Shown here piece by piece: positions 1-8,256 of a DNA stretch of 64,000 nucleotides (its first letter is position 1; every line of letters begins with the position of its first letter). The position numbers were made by a program, and so were the translations under genes. The notes under the pieces are model-generated. The model was not told the DNA's origin. It saw only the letters and a program-made list of their open reading frames with translations, and ran no database searches. The DNA comes from Aliishimia ponticola (GTDB lineage Bacteria > Pseudomonadota > Alphaproteobacteria > Rhodobacterales > Rhodobacteraceae): assembly GCF_004803475.1 (NCBI RefSeq), contig NZ_SRKY01000003.1:310001-374000 (forward strand), read 5' to 3'.

Positions 1-1
1 G

Positions 2-646
2 CTGGTCGCGCAGGGCGGCACTGGCGTTCTGGCCGAGACGCCGGAAATCTATGGGGCGGAACATCTTCTGACCCGGCGCGCCATTGACCGGGCCACGGGC
101 GACAAACTGATCGGGCTGATCCGCTGGTGGGAGGATTATACCGCCCGCAATCGCGGCTCGATGGACAACAACCCGTCCCCCGGCAACAAGAAGGGCGGGC
201 TGACGACGATCCTGGAAAAGTCGTTGGGCGCGGCGGCGAAGGGCGGCACGACGCCGCTGACCGGGGTCTATAAATACGCCGAACCGGTGACGGCGCGCGG
301 CTTCACCTTCATGGACAGTCCCGGCTATGACCCGGCCAGCGTCACCGGCCAGATCGCGGGCGGCTGCAACCTTGTGTGCTTTACCACCGGGCGCGGATCG
401 GCCTTCGGATCGAAACCCGCCCCCACCATCAAGGTGGCCACCAATTCCGAGATGTATGGCCGCATGATCGACGACATGGATGTGAACGCGGGCACGATCC
501 TGACCGATGGCATCAGTGTCGAGGAAAAAGGCCGCGAGATTTACGAGCTGTTCCTGCGCATCGCCTCTGGCACCGCCAGCAAGTCCGAGGCGCAGGGTCT
601 GGGCGATTACGAATTCGTCCCATGGCAAATCGGAGCCGTGATGTGA
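2..646 (+). CDS. Altronate/galactarate-type dehydratase (UxaA family), C-terminal part
   Basis: This is the 3' part of a gene that begins before the window; the reading frame is open from base 2 to TGA at 644-646. The visible 214 residues match the C-terminal domain of the UxaA/GarD family of sugar-acid dehydratases, including the segments MDNNPSPGNKKGG, SPGYDPASVTGQIAGG and the family-typical end FVPWQIGAVM. The family dehydrates D-altronate or galactarate to a 2-keto-3-deoxy sugar acid, using an iron centre. A KDG-type kinase and a KDPG aldolase lie downstream in the same run of genes, so altronate to 2-keto-3-deoxygluconate is the natural reading. That specificity is inferred from context. 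The N-terminal SAF-like domain, if part of this protein, is out of view. The stop overlaps the next start by 4 bases (GTGA). Confidence 0.85.
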   Translation: MVAQGGTGVLAETPEIYGAEHLLTRRAIDRATGDKLIGLIRWWEDYTARNRGSMDNNPSPGNKKGGLTTILEKSLGAAAKGGTTPLTGVYKYAEPVTARGFTFMDSPGYDPASVTGQIAGGCNLVCFTTGRGSAFGSKPAPTIKVATNSEMYGRMIDDMDVNAGTILTDGISVEEKGREIYELFLRIASGTASKSEAQGLGDYEFVPWQIGAVM

Positions 647-1614
647 CCCGAATCCTGGTCCTTGGTGGCGGCCTGATCGGCAAACGGCATGTGGCGCGTG
701 TGATCGCGCATCCGCGTGCCGTTCTTGCCGGGCTGGTCGATCCCGACCCCGCCACCGGGGCTGATTTCGCGGATATGTCAGATGTTTCTGGCCCGGTGGA
801 TGGCGTCATCATCGCCACACCGACGCCGCTGCACGGGGCCCATGGGCGCGCCGCCGCCGCGCGGGGCTGGCCGATGCTGATCGAAAAGCCCGTCGCTGCG
901 ACACTGGCCGATGTGGATGGGCTGGAAGGCGCCGCGCTGCTGGTCGGCCATCACCGGCGGCATCATCCGCGGGTCACTGCCCTGGCCGATCTTCTGGCCG
1001 CGGGTACCATTGGCCGCCCGGTCACAGCGACGCTGCTATGGGCGATGAAGAAGCCCGACAGCTATTTCGCGGGCAATTGGCGCAGCGCCGGCGGCTCGCC
1101 GGTGATGATCAACCTGGTGCATGAGTTCGACTTGCTGCGCTTCTGGTTCGGAGAGATCACCGCCATCGCCGCCCTGCCCGGCACCAGCCTGCGCGCGGCC
1201 CGTGGGGCTGCGCCGCGCCACGAAAGCGGGGCGATTGCACTGCGGTTCGAGGGCGGGCTGGCGGCAACGGTCAGCTTTTCGGATAACGCGCCCAGCCCAT
1301 GGGGGTTCGAGGCCGCGACAGGCGAAAACCCGCATATCGGCCAGACCGGGCAGGACATGATGTGGGTGACAGGTACGGCGGGCGCGGTCAGTTTCCCGTC
1401 GCTTACCGTCTGGCAGGGCACCGATTGGTCCCGTCCCGCCATCGCCCGCGCCCCAGCCACGGTAGACGGGCCAGCGCCGCTGGATGCGCAACTGGACCAT
1501 TTCCTGGAGGTGATCGCGGGCCGGGCCGCCCCGATCTGCACGCTGGCGGATGGCCGCGCGGCCCTTGCCGCCGCGCTGGAGGTCGAGGCGCAACTGGACC
1601 GGAGGGCGGCGTGA
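643..1614 (+). CDS. Gfo/Idh/MocA family oxidoreductase (first of four)
   Basis: A 323-residue NAD(P)-dependent dehydrogenase. The N-terminus MTRILVLGGGLIGKRH is a Rossmann dinucleotide-binding turn, LIEKPVAATL carries the family's EKP motif with the catalytic lysine, and MINLVHEFDLLRFW is the H-x-x-D region that binds the substrate hydroxyl. I start it at GTG 643, which overlaps the dehydratase stop as GTGA and gives the expected Rossmann fold within five residues; the long open frame further upstream lies inside the dehydratase. Family members oxidise sugars, inositols or their derivatives. The substrate cannot be read from the sequence. It differs clearly from the three later paralogues of this operon, so they are not recent tandem copies. 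Confidence 0.9.
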   Translation: MTRILVLGGGLIGKRHVARVIAHPRAVLAGLVDPDPATGADFADMSDVSGPVDGVIIATPTPLHGAHGRAAAARGWPMLIEKPVAATLADVDGLEGAALLVGHHRRHHPRVTALADLLAAGTIGRPVTATLLWAMKKPDSYFAGNWRSAGGSPVMINLVHEFDLLRFWFGEITAIAALPGTSLRAARGAAPRHESGAIALRFEGGLAATVSFSDNAPSPWGFEAATGENPHIGQTGQDMMWVTGTAGAVSFPSLTVWQGTDWSRPAIARAPATVDGPAPLDAQLDHFLEVIAGRAAPICTLADGRAALAAALEVEAQLDRRAA

Positions 1615-2435
1615 TGCCCGTCCTGAAGGCCGGATTGATCGGCGCGCATATCTCGCGCACGCGGCTGCCTGCCGCGCTGGATCTGCTTTGTGCCGAACAC
1701 GGCTGGAGCCTGGATTTCAAGCTGATCGACACTGCCGACCTGCCGCAATTCGATTTCGACGCGCAGATGCACACCGCCCAAGACGAGGGCTGGTCCGGCA
1801 TGACCGTGACCCACCCCTGGAAGACCGACGCGCGCCGCTTCGTCGGAGAGGCGATGGGCGCCGAAGCCGTGCATCTGGGCGCGTGCAACACGGTGACGTT
1901 CGCGCCTGATCTGCGCGGCCATAACACCGATTACACTGGCTTTCTTGCCGCGTTCCGCGCCTTTGACCATGTGCCCGGGCGCGTGGTTCTCATGGGGGCG
2001 GGCGGCGTGGCCGAAGCGCTGGCCCCCGCCCTGATGGCGCTTGGCGCGGATGATGTGGCGATTTGCGACATCAACGCCCCGCGTGCAGCGGCGCTGGCGC
2101 AAAGCTGCGGGGGCCGGGTGATCGCGCCGGACGCGGCAGAGGATACCCTGCGCGCGGCCAATGGGCTGGTCAATGCCACCCCGCTGGGCATGGCCGAATA
2201 TCCCGGCACCGCCTTCGATCCGGCCCTTCTGGGGCCGCAGGGCTGGGCCTTTGACGCGGTTTATACCCCGACCCGCACGATGTTCCTGCGCGACGCGGCG
2301 GCGGCGGGTCTGGCCTGCCTGAGCGGGTTCGCCCTGTTTCGCGCAATGGCGGTGCGCAGCTTTGCGGCCTACACCGGGATCGACCCGGACGAAGAGGCCA
2401 TGCGCCCGCTTCTCGATACACTTCATCCTGACTGA
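1614..2435 (+). CDS. AroE-like shikimate/quinate dehydrogenase family protein
   Basis: A 273-residue protein of the shikimate dehydrogenase family. Visible landmarks are the catalytic Lys70 in MTVTHPWK, Asp106 in HNTDYTGF, and the NAD(P)-binding turn VVLMGAGGVAEALAPAL near residue 125. The N-terminal substrate motif, normally S-x-S, reads ISRTRLP here (Ser14, Thr16). Its ATG shares one base with the preceding stop (TGATG), so it is translationally coupled to a sugar oxidoreductase operon and not to aromatic biosynthesis genes. The catalytic pair is kept, so it should be an active hydroxy-acid dehydrogenase. I infer a sugar-acid or quinate-like substrate and do not assign the name aroE. Confidence 0.8.
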   Translation: MPVLKAGLIGAHISRTRLPAALDLLCAEHGWSLDFKLIDTADLPQFDFDAQMHTAQDEGWSGMTVTHPWKTDARRFVGEAMGAEAVHLGACNTVTFAPDLRGHNTDYTGFLAAFRAFDHVPGRVVLMGAGGVAEALAPALMALGADDVAICDINAPRAAALAQSCGGRVIAPDAAEDTLRAANGLVNATPLGMAEYPGTAFDPALLGPQGWAFDAVYTPTRTMFLRDAAAAGLACLSGFALFRAMAVRSFAAYTGIDPDEEAMRPLLDTLHPD

Positions 2436-2451
2436 CTGAACGGAGAGTTTC

Positions 2452-3339
2452 ATGACCAAACCTACGATTGGATTTATCGGCCTTGGCCTGATGGGCGGCG
2501 CCATGGTGGGGCGTCTGCAAGACAAGGGCTACACGCTGCACGTTCTGGGCAACCGGGACCGCACCTATATCGACCCCGCCATCGAACGCGGCGCGACAGA
2601 GGCGTCGTCCGCGCGCGAGCTTGCCGCCGCCTCGGACATCATCATGCTGTGCATGGGCACCTCGGATCAGGTCGAAGGCCGGATGCGCGGCGAGGATGGC
2701 GTGATCGCCGGGCTCAAGCGCGGCGCGATCGTGATCGATTTCGGCACCTCGCTGCCCGGCTCTACCCGGATGCTGGGCGAAGAGGTCGCGGCGGCGGGCG
2801 GCACCTATCTGGACGCGCCTCTGGGCCGGACGCCGGCCCATGCCAAGGACGGGCTGCTCAACATCATGGCTGCCGGGGACAAGGCCGCCTTTGACACGGC
2901 CAAGCCGGTGCTGGACGATCTGGGCGAGAACGTCTTTCACCTTGGCGCGCTGGGGTCGGGGCACACGATCAAGCTGATCAACAATTTCTTCGGCATGACC
3001 GTCGCAAATGCCATGTGCGAAGCCTTTGCCATGGCCGATGTGGCCGGGATCGGGCGGCAGGATCTGTATGACGTGATGTCGGCGGGGCCGCTGAAATCCG
3101 GCATGATGGATTTCGTCAAGGGCTATGCCGTGGATGGCGACGCGACCAAGCTGGAATTCGCGGTCAAGAACGCGGCCAAGGATGTCGGCTATTACCGCCG
3201 CATGGTCGAAGACGCGGGCGCGGCAAGCACCATGTCGCCGGGCGCGCTGAACGGCATGACCCGCGCGATAGAGGCAGGCATGGGCGACGCGATGGTATCG
3301 CAGATGGTCGATTTCTACGCCAAGCAGATGAAGGGCTAG
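2452..3339 (+). CDS. Beta-hydroxyacid dehydrogenase (HIBADH/GarR superfamily)
   Basis: A 295-residue NAD(P)-dependent reductase. It has the N-terminal GFIGLGLMGGAM nucleotide-binding turn and the conserved catalytic lysine in GHTIKLINNFF near residue 170, followed by the all-helical C-terminal domain of the family. Relatives are tartronate semialdehyde reductase (GarR), 3-hydroxyisobutyrate dehydrogenase and related enzymes. The usual substrate-binding signature DAPVSGG is replaced by DAPLGRTPAHAKDG around residue 122, so the natural substrate probably differs from that of the classical enzymes. GAGAG at 2443 precedes the ATG. The gene lies 16 bases after the AroE-like gene and 4 bases before the transporter gene, consistent with one operon. 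Confidence 0.85.
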   Translation: MTKPTIGFIGLGLMGGAMVGRLQDKGYTLHVLGNRDRTYIDPAIERGATEASSARELAAASDIIMLCMGTSDQVEGRMRGEDGVIAGLKRGAIVIDFGTSLPGSTRMLGEEVAAAGGTYLDAPLGRTPAHAKDGLLNIMAAGDKAAFDTAKPVLDDLGENVFHLGALGSGHTIKLINNFFGMTVANAMCEAFAMADVAGIGRQDLYDVMSAGPLKSGMMDFVKGYAVDGDATKLEFAVKNAAKDVGYYRRMVEDAGAASTMSPGALNGMTRAIEAGMGDAMVSQMVDFYAKQMKG

Positions 3340-3343
3340 GACC

Positions 3344-4222
3344 GTGGCCCACGTGATCCCCGGCATCGAGGACAAGGCCCGCAAGGGAATTGCCCTGATG
3401 CTTGTCACGTGGCTGACCTTCGCGGTTCTGGACACAAGCGCGAAATGGGCGGCGGTCGCCGGACTGCCCGCTGCCCAGATCGCCTTTTTCCGATATATCG
3501 GGCATTTCGGTATCTCGGCGGCGCTGACGATGCGTGACCCGGACAACCGCCGCCTGCCCCCGCAATTCGGCCTGCTGACCCTGCGCGGTTTGCTGGTGGC
3601 CGGGGCGACTTTGTCGAATTTCTGGATTCTGACGGTGCTGCCATTGACGGTGACTTCGGCCATCATGTTCTCGTCGCCGGTGATCGTGTGCTTTTTGTCC
3701 GTCACCATCCTGCGCGAAAATGTCGGGCTGTGGCGCTGGGGCGCGATCCTGCTGGGCTTTGCCGGCGTGCTGATCGTGATCCGCCCCTTTGGCGCGGCGT
3801 TCCATCCGATGATGCTGCTGGCGCTGATGAACGCGGTGTTCATCGCCGTCTATTCGCTGATCACACGGGCGATGGCGGGCAAGGTGTCGACCGATGTGAT
3901 GCAGTTCTGGATGGGCTTCTGGGGCACGGCGGTGACACTGCCGCTGGCGCTGTGGCATTGGCAGGCCCCGCAGGACACGACCTTATGGATCATCCTGGGC
4001 GCGGTCGGCGTTCTGGGCTGGTTCGGGCATCAGTGCATGACGGCCGCGCATCGCTTTGCGACGGCGAACACCTTGATGCCATTCACTTATTCCTTTTTGC
4101 TCTACCTCACGGTGTTGAGCTATGTCGTCTTCGGGCATGTCCCGAACTTTTGGACGATTTTGGGGGCCCTCGTCATCATGGGGTCCGGTCTGATCATCTG
4201 GTATCGGGAGGGGCAGAAATGA
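3344..4222 (+). CDS. DMT superfamily (EamA) transporter
   Basis: A 292-residue integral membrane protein with about ten hydrophobic helices arranged as two EamA repeats, and a cytoplasmic basic N-terminus after GTG 3344. EamA proteins export or import small metabolites; substrates cannot be predicted from sequence. It is embedded between a hydroxy-acid dehydrogenase and a sugar-acid kinase, with overlapping stop and start (ATGA at 4219-4222) to the kinase. I therefore infer uptake or efflux of the sugar acid handled by this operon. It is the only transporter of the visible part of the operon; a TRAP or ABC system could lie upstream of the window. Confidence 0.85.
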   Translation: MAHVIPGIEDKARKGIALMLVTWLTFAVLDTSAKWAAVAGLPAAQIAFFRYIGHFGISAALTMRDPDNRRLPPQFGLLTLRGLLVAGATLSNFWILTVLPLTVTSAIMFSSPVIVCFLSVTILRENVGLWRWGAILLGFAGVLIVIRPFGAAFHPMMLLALMNAVFIAVYSLITRAMAGKVSTDVMQFWMGFWGTAVTLPLALWHWQAPQDTTLWIILGAVGVLGWFGHQCMTAAHRFATANTLMPFTYSFLLYLTVLSYVVFGHVPNFWTILGALVIMGSGLIIWYREGQK

Positions 4223-5127
4223 CCCGCGTAGCATGTCTTGGCGAAGCTATGGTCGAGCTTTCCATGAGCGGCGAAAACAATGCGACGGTCGGCGTCGCGG
4301 GCGATACGCTCAATACGGCGATCTACCTCAAACGCGCCGCGCCGGAGATAGAGGTAGATTACATCACCCGGCTGGGCACCTGCCCCTTTTCCGAACGTAT
4401 CCGCGGCTTCATCGCGAGCGAGGATATCGGCACCGCGCGCATTACCTCGGACCCGTCGCGCACACCGGGCCTGTATGCGATCACGGTCGATGACACGGGC
4501 GAGCGGACCTTTACCTATTGGCGCAGTGCCGCTGCCGCGCGCGACATGTTCGCCGATCACGATTTCGCGGCGCTGGACGGGTACGACCTGATCTACTTGT
4601 CGGGAATTTCGCTGGCGATCCTGCCCGGCCCCGTCCGCATGGCGCTGCTGGATTATCTGCGAGGCAGCGGCGCGCGGCTGGCTTTCGACGGCAATTATCG
4701 CCCGCGCCTGTGGGAAGATGCGGATACCGCGCGCCGCGTGTCCACCGCCTATGGCGAGGCCGCGCATATCCTGCTGCCCTCCATCGACGATGAAATGGCG
4801 CTGTACGAGGAAACCGCCGCGCAGGTTCAAGACCGGCTGATGGCCCTGGGCGCGGGCGGCGCGTTGAAGCGATCCTCTGCCGGACCGCTCTCTCTGAGTG
4901 GGCCGGTGACGCAGGACTACCCCGCGGCGCGCAAGGTGGTCGATACCACGGCGGCGGGCGACAGCTTCAACGGCGGCTATCTGGCGGCGCTGCTTTCCGG
5001 CGCGGATCAGGCGGCGGCGCTGATGGCGGGGCACCGGCTTGCGGCCGAGGTCGTGCAGCATCGCGGCGCGATCATCCCGGCCAGTGCGACCCGCGCGCTT
5101 TATGAAGGTGCCGTCGATGCGTCCTGA
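4219..5127 (+). CDS. kdgK: 2-keto-3-deoxygluconate-type sugar kinase (PfkB family)
   Basis: A 302-residue ribokinase-fold kinase. The N-terminus VACLGEAMVELS and the PfkB signature DTTAAGDSFNGGYLAA near residue 255, with the catalytic Asp in AAGDSF, define the family. The overall pattern, including YWRSAAAAR in the substrate lid, resembles 2-dehydro-3-deoxygluconate kinases. It would phosphorylate KDG, the product expected from the UxaA-type dehydratase, to KDPG for the aldolase gene at the end of the operon. It starts at the ATG overlapping the transporter stop. The symbol rests on family resemblance and context; a different 2-keto-3-deoxy sugar acid is possible. Confidence 0.8.
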   Translation: MTRVACLGEAMVELSMSGENNATVGVAGDTLNTAIYLKRAAPEIEVDYITRLGTCPFSERIRGFIASEDIGTARITSDPSRTPGLYAITVDDTGERTFTYWRSAAAARDMFADHDFAALDGYDLIYLSGISLAILPGPVRMALLDYLRGSGARLAFDGNYRPRLWEDADTARRVSTAYGEAAHILLPSIDDEMALYEETAAQVQDRLMALGAGGALKRSSAGPLSLSGPVTQDYPAARKVVDTTAAGDSFNGGYLAALLSGADQAAALMAGHRLAAEVVQHRGAIIPASATRALYEGAVDAS

Positions 5128-6136
5128 CCTGACGTGTGCCCTAATCGGGCTGGGCATGGTGGCCGATACCCATGTGGCCGCGCTGCGCGACGCGGCGGGC
5201 GTGCGTTTGGGCGGCGTCATGGGGCGCGACCCGGCAAAAGCGCGCGCCTTCGCGGACCGCCATGGGGTGCCCCATGTGTTCGACGATATCGGCCAAGTCG
5301 CGGCTTCGGACATGGATTTCGTAATCCTCGCCACCCCGCCCGATGCGCGGCACGATCTGGTGGCGGCACTGGCGCAGGCGGGCAAGCCGATCCTGATGGA
5401 AAAACCGATTGAGCGTGATCTGCCCGCCTCTCGCGCGATTGTCGATCTGTGCGCGGCGGCGGATGTGCCCTTGGGCATGGTGTTCCAGCACCGTACCCGC
5501 CGGGCCAGCCGCGCGCTGAAGGCGCGGATCGAAACCGGGGCCATGGGCGATCTGGTGCATGCCGAATTGCGGGTGCCGTGGTGGCGACCCCAATCCTATT
5601 ATGACGCGCCGGGGCGTGGCACCTATGCGCGCGATGGCGGCGGGGTGATGCTGACGCAGGCGATCCATACGCTTGATCTGGCGCTGTGGCTGATGGGCCC
5701 TGTGGCACGGCTTCAGGCGATCATGCACCGCACGCCGCTGCACAGGCTGGAGGCCGAAGACTGGGCAGGCGCGTTGCTGCGGTTCGAAAGCGGCGCGGTT
5801 GGCACGTTGACGGCGACCACGGCGGCCTATCCGGGCGGGTCGGAAAGCGTGACGATCCAAGGCACCAAGGCGGCGGCACATCTGGCCGAGGGGACGCTGC
5901 GGCTGACCCATATGGATGGGTGCGAGGAGACCCTTGGCAGCGCGGCGCAAACCGGCGGCGGGGCCGATCCGATGGCCTTCACCCATGCCTGGCACCAGCG
6001 CATCATCGAAGATTTCGCCGAGGCCTTGCGCGATGGACGCCCGCCGCTGGCCACCGGACAGCAGGCCCTGCACGCCCATGCGGTCATCGCCGCCATGGAA
6101 GAGGCCAGCCGCAGCGGAGCGGAGGTCAAGCTATGA
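5117..6136 (+). CDS. Gfo/Idh/MocA family oxidoreductase (second of four)
   Basis: A 339-residue dehydrogenase. It shows the Rossmann start CALIGLGMVADTH, the motif LMEKPIERDL with the catalytic lysine, and GGGVMLTQAIHTLDLALWL as the substrate/metal-free catalytic helix. I prefer ATG 5117 over ATG 5102, because it places the Rossmann strand eight residues in and overlaps the kinase stop by 11 bases. The family oxidises or reduces cyclic polyols, lactols and amino sugars with NAD(P). The exact substrate is unknown; its place after a KDG kinase suggests an upstream step of the same sugar route, not a KDG-processing step. Confidence 0.88.
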   Translation: MRPDLTCALIGLGMVADTHVAALRDAAGVRLGGVMGRDPAKARAFADRHGVPHVFDDIGQVAASDMDFVILATPPDARHDLVAALAQAGKPILMEKPIERDLPASRAIVDLCAAADVPLGMVFQHRTRRASRALKARIETGAMGDLVHAELRVPWWRPQSYYDAPGRGTYARDGGGVMLTQAIHTLDLALWLMGPVARLQAIMHRTPLHRLEAEDWAGALLRFESGAVGTLTATTAAYPGGSESVTIQGTKAAAHLAEGTLRLTHMDGCEETLGSAAQTGGGADPMAFTHAWHQRIIEDFAEALRDGRPPLATGQQALHAHAVIAAMEEASRSGAEVKL

Positions 6137-7131
6137 CGCTGACCTGTGTCGCGCTGGGGCTGGACCACCGGCATATCTATGGCATGACCGCGCAGATGCA
6201 GGCTGTCGGCGCGCGCTGCCTTGGTTTCTGGACCGAAGGCGACCCCGGCACCCTGCCCGGCTTCACGCGCCGCTTCCCCGACCTGCCGCGCCTGAACAGC
6301 CCTGAGGACGCGCTGAGCAGCGGCGCGCAGCTTGCGCTGATCTCTGCCATTCCGGGGGACCGGGCCGCACTGGCGATAAAGGCCATGCGGGCGGGCATGG
6401 ATGTGATGACTGACAAGCCGGGCTGCGTAACGCTGGAGGAACTGGCCCAGATCCGCGCCTGCGTCGCCGAAACCGGGCGCATCTGGTCGGTCAATTTCTC
6501 GGAACGGTTTGAAACGCCCTGTTCGACCCTGGCCTCGCAACTGGTGGCAGAAGGGGCGATCGGCAAGGTGGTGCAGACCGTGGGACTTGGCCCGCACCGC
6601 CTGAACCGCGCGACCCGGCCCGGCTGGTTCTTCGAGCGGGCCCGTTTCGGCGGGATCCTGACCGACATTGCCGCGCATCAGATCGACCAGTTCTTGCATT
6701 ACACCGGTTCTGACAGCGCCGAGATCACCCTGGCCCATGTCGCCAATCACGCCAATCCCGACGATCCCGAGTTGCAGGATTTCGGGGAAATCGGCCTGCG
6801 CTCTGCCCATGCGTCGGGGTATATCCGCGTCGATTGGTACACGCCGGATGCGCTGCCCACATGGGGCGACGGACGGCTGACCATCCTTGGGACCGAAGGC
6901 TATATCGAGCTGCGCAAATATGTGGATGTGGGGCAGGACGGGACCGATCATCTGATCCTTGCCAATGGCACACGCTGCGAACGGATCGACGCCTCTGGCG
7001 CGGGATTGCCTTATTTCCAAAGGCTTGCCAATGACATCCGTGACAGGACCGACAGCGCGATGCGGCAAGATCACTGTTTCACGGTGATGGATCTGGCCCT
7101 GCGCGCGCAAGCGATGGCAGAGCGCGAATGA
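6133..7131 (+). CDS. Gfo/Idh/MocA family oxidoreductase (third of four)
   Basis: A 332-residue family member that deviates from its neighbours. The N-terminus (CVALGLDHRHIYGMTAQM) lacks the glycine-rich GxGxxG of a standard Rossmann turn, and the EKP motif is DKP (VMTDKPGCVTLEEL). The catalytic-helix region GGILTDIAAHQIDQFLHY is retained. The weakened nucleotide motif suggests either tight, atypical NAD(P) binding or a specialised role. It starts at an ATG overlapping the preceding stop (ATGA) and is itself overlapped by the next gene, so these three Gfo/Idh genes are probably made in step. Function beyond an oxidoreductase fold is not assigned. Confidence 0.82.
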   Translation: MTLTCVALGLDHRHIYGMTAQMQAVGARCLGFWTEGDPGTLPGFTRRFPDLPRLNSPEDALSSGAQLALISAIPGDRAALAIKAMRAGMDVMTDKPGCVTLEELAQIRACVAETGRIWSVNFSERFETPCSTLASQLVAEGAIGKVVQTVGLGPHRLNRATRPGWFFERARFGGILTDIAAHQIDQFLHYTGSDSAEITLAHVANHANPDDPELQDFGEIGLRSAHASGYIRVDWYTPDALPTWGDGRLTILGTEGYIELRKYVDVGQDGTDHLILANGTRCERIDASGAGLPYFQRLANDIRDRTDSAMRQDHCFTVMDLALRAQAMAERE

Positions 7132-8162
7132 TCGGTGTCGCGATCCTTGGCGCCGGGATTGGCGCGCAGCATCTGGCGGGGTTTCGGGCCTTGCCCGGCC
7201 AATGGGACGTACGCATGGTCGTGGACCGCGACGCGGCGCGGGCGCAGGCTTTGGGCGCGCCGGTCGAGACGGATATCGACGCGGCGCTGACCGATCCGGC
7301 GGTGGAGGTCGTCGATATCTGCCTGCCGCCGCATCTGCATGTACCGGTCGCGCTGAAGGCGCTGGCTGCGGGCAAACATGTCATCTGCGAAAAGCCTATC
7401 GCGACCTCGCTTGCGGATGTGGACCGGTTGCGCGTGGCCCAAGGCGCGGCGCAGTTCTTTCCGGTGTTTCAGTATCGCTTTGGTCCCGGTTTTGCGGCCT
7501 TGCGGGCCTTGCGCGCGGCGGGGCTGACCGGCCGTCCGCTGGTCGCCGCGCTGGAGACGCACTGGGCGCGCGGCCCTGACTATTACGCGGTTCCATGGCG
7601 CGGCACATGGGAGGGGGAGCAAGGCGGCGCTGTTCTGGGGCACGCGATCCACGCCCATGACCTGCTGCGCGAACATATGGGCGCGGTGCGTGCCGTTATG
7701 GGGGCCGTGACCACACGGGCCAACCCGATCGAGACCGAGGATTGCGCCGCGCTGAGCTTTGAACTCGAAGGTGGGGCGCTGGCGACTTCCTCCATCACGC
7801 TGGGCGCGGCCGTGGACGAGACCCGGCTGCGCTTTGTCTATGACAAGCTGACGACAACTTCCGGCACCCTGCCCTATGCGCCCGCCGACGGGCCGTGGCG
7901 GTTCGAGGCCAGAGCCGCCGCCGATCAGGCTGCCATCGACGATGTGCTTGGCGGTCTGCCGCCTGTCGCCTCCGGTTTTGCCGGTGCGTTTGCTGAAATC
8001 GCCAAGCAACTGTCCGGCGGCGCAAGCGATGCGGTTCTGTTCGAGGATGGCGCGGCCTCCATCGAATTGGTGACGGCGATCTATGATGCGGCGCGGCGCG
8101 GTGGGCGGGTCAGCCTGCCGATCCACCCGGATCATCCGCTTTATTCCGGGTGGCGCGCGTGA
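7128..8162 (+). CDS. Gfo/Idh/MocA family oxidoreductase (fourth of four)
   Basis: A 344-residue dehydrogenase. The N-terminus MIGVAILGAGIGAQHLAGF is a canonical nucleotide-binding turn, VICEKPIATSLADVDRL is the EKP motif, and GGAVLGHAIHAHDLLREHMG is the catalytic His-containing helix. The start overlaps the previous stop (ATGA). It ends the tightly coupled block; the following aldolase gene is separated by 94 bases with its own ribosome-binding site. Members of this family act on inositols, glucose, uronates and 3-keto-glycosides, so the gene adds to the case for a sugar route with several redox steps, but I cannot name the substrate. Confidence 0.88.
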   Translation: MIGVAILGAGIGAQHLAGFRALPGQWDVRMVVDRDAARAQALGAPVETDIDAALTDPAVEVVDICLPPHLHVPVALKALAAGKHVICEKPIATSLADVDRLRVAQGAAQFFPVFQYRFGPGFAALRALRAAGLTGRPLVAALETHWARGPDYYAVPWRGTWEGEQGGAVLGHAIHAHDLLREHMGAVRAVMGAVTTRANPIETEDCAALSFELEGGALATSSITLGAAVDETRLRFVYDKLTTTSGTLPYAPADGPWRFEARAAADQAAIDDVLGGLPPVASGFAGAFAEIAKQLSGGASDAVLFEDGAASIELVTAIYDAARRGGRVSLPIHPDHPLYSGWRA

Positions 8163-8256
8163 CCGCCCCCCGTCCCGCACGCTTTGCCGCTGGCCCTGAG
8201 CCGGCAAATCGGATAGCACATATGTTAGCGCCCAAACACCGAATTAGGAGCCTGCC

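Noticed and set aside
1062-2525. 487-codon minus-strand frame
   Set aside because: Shadow of the Gfo/Idh and AroE-like genes, Arg/Gly-rich, no start signal.
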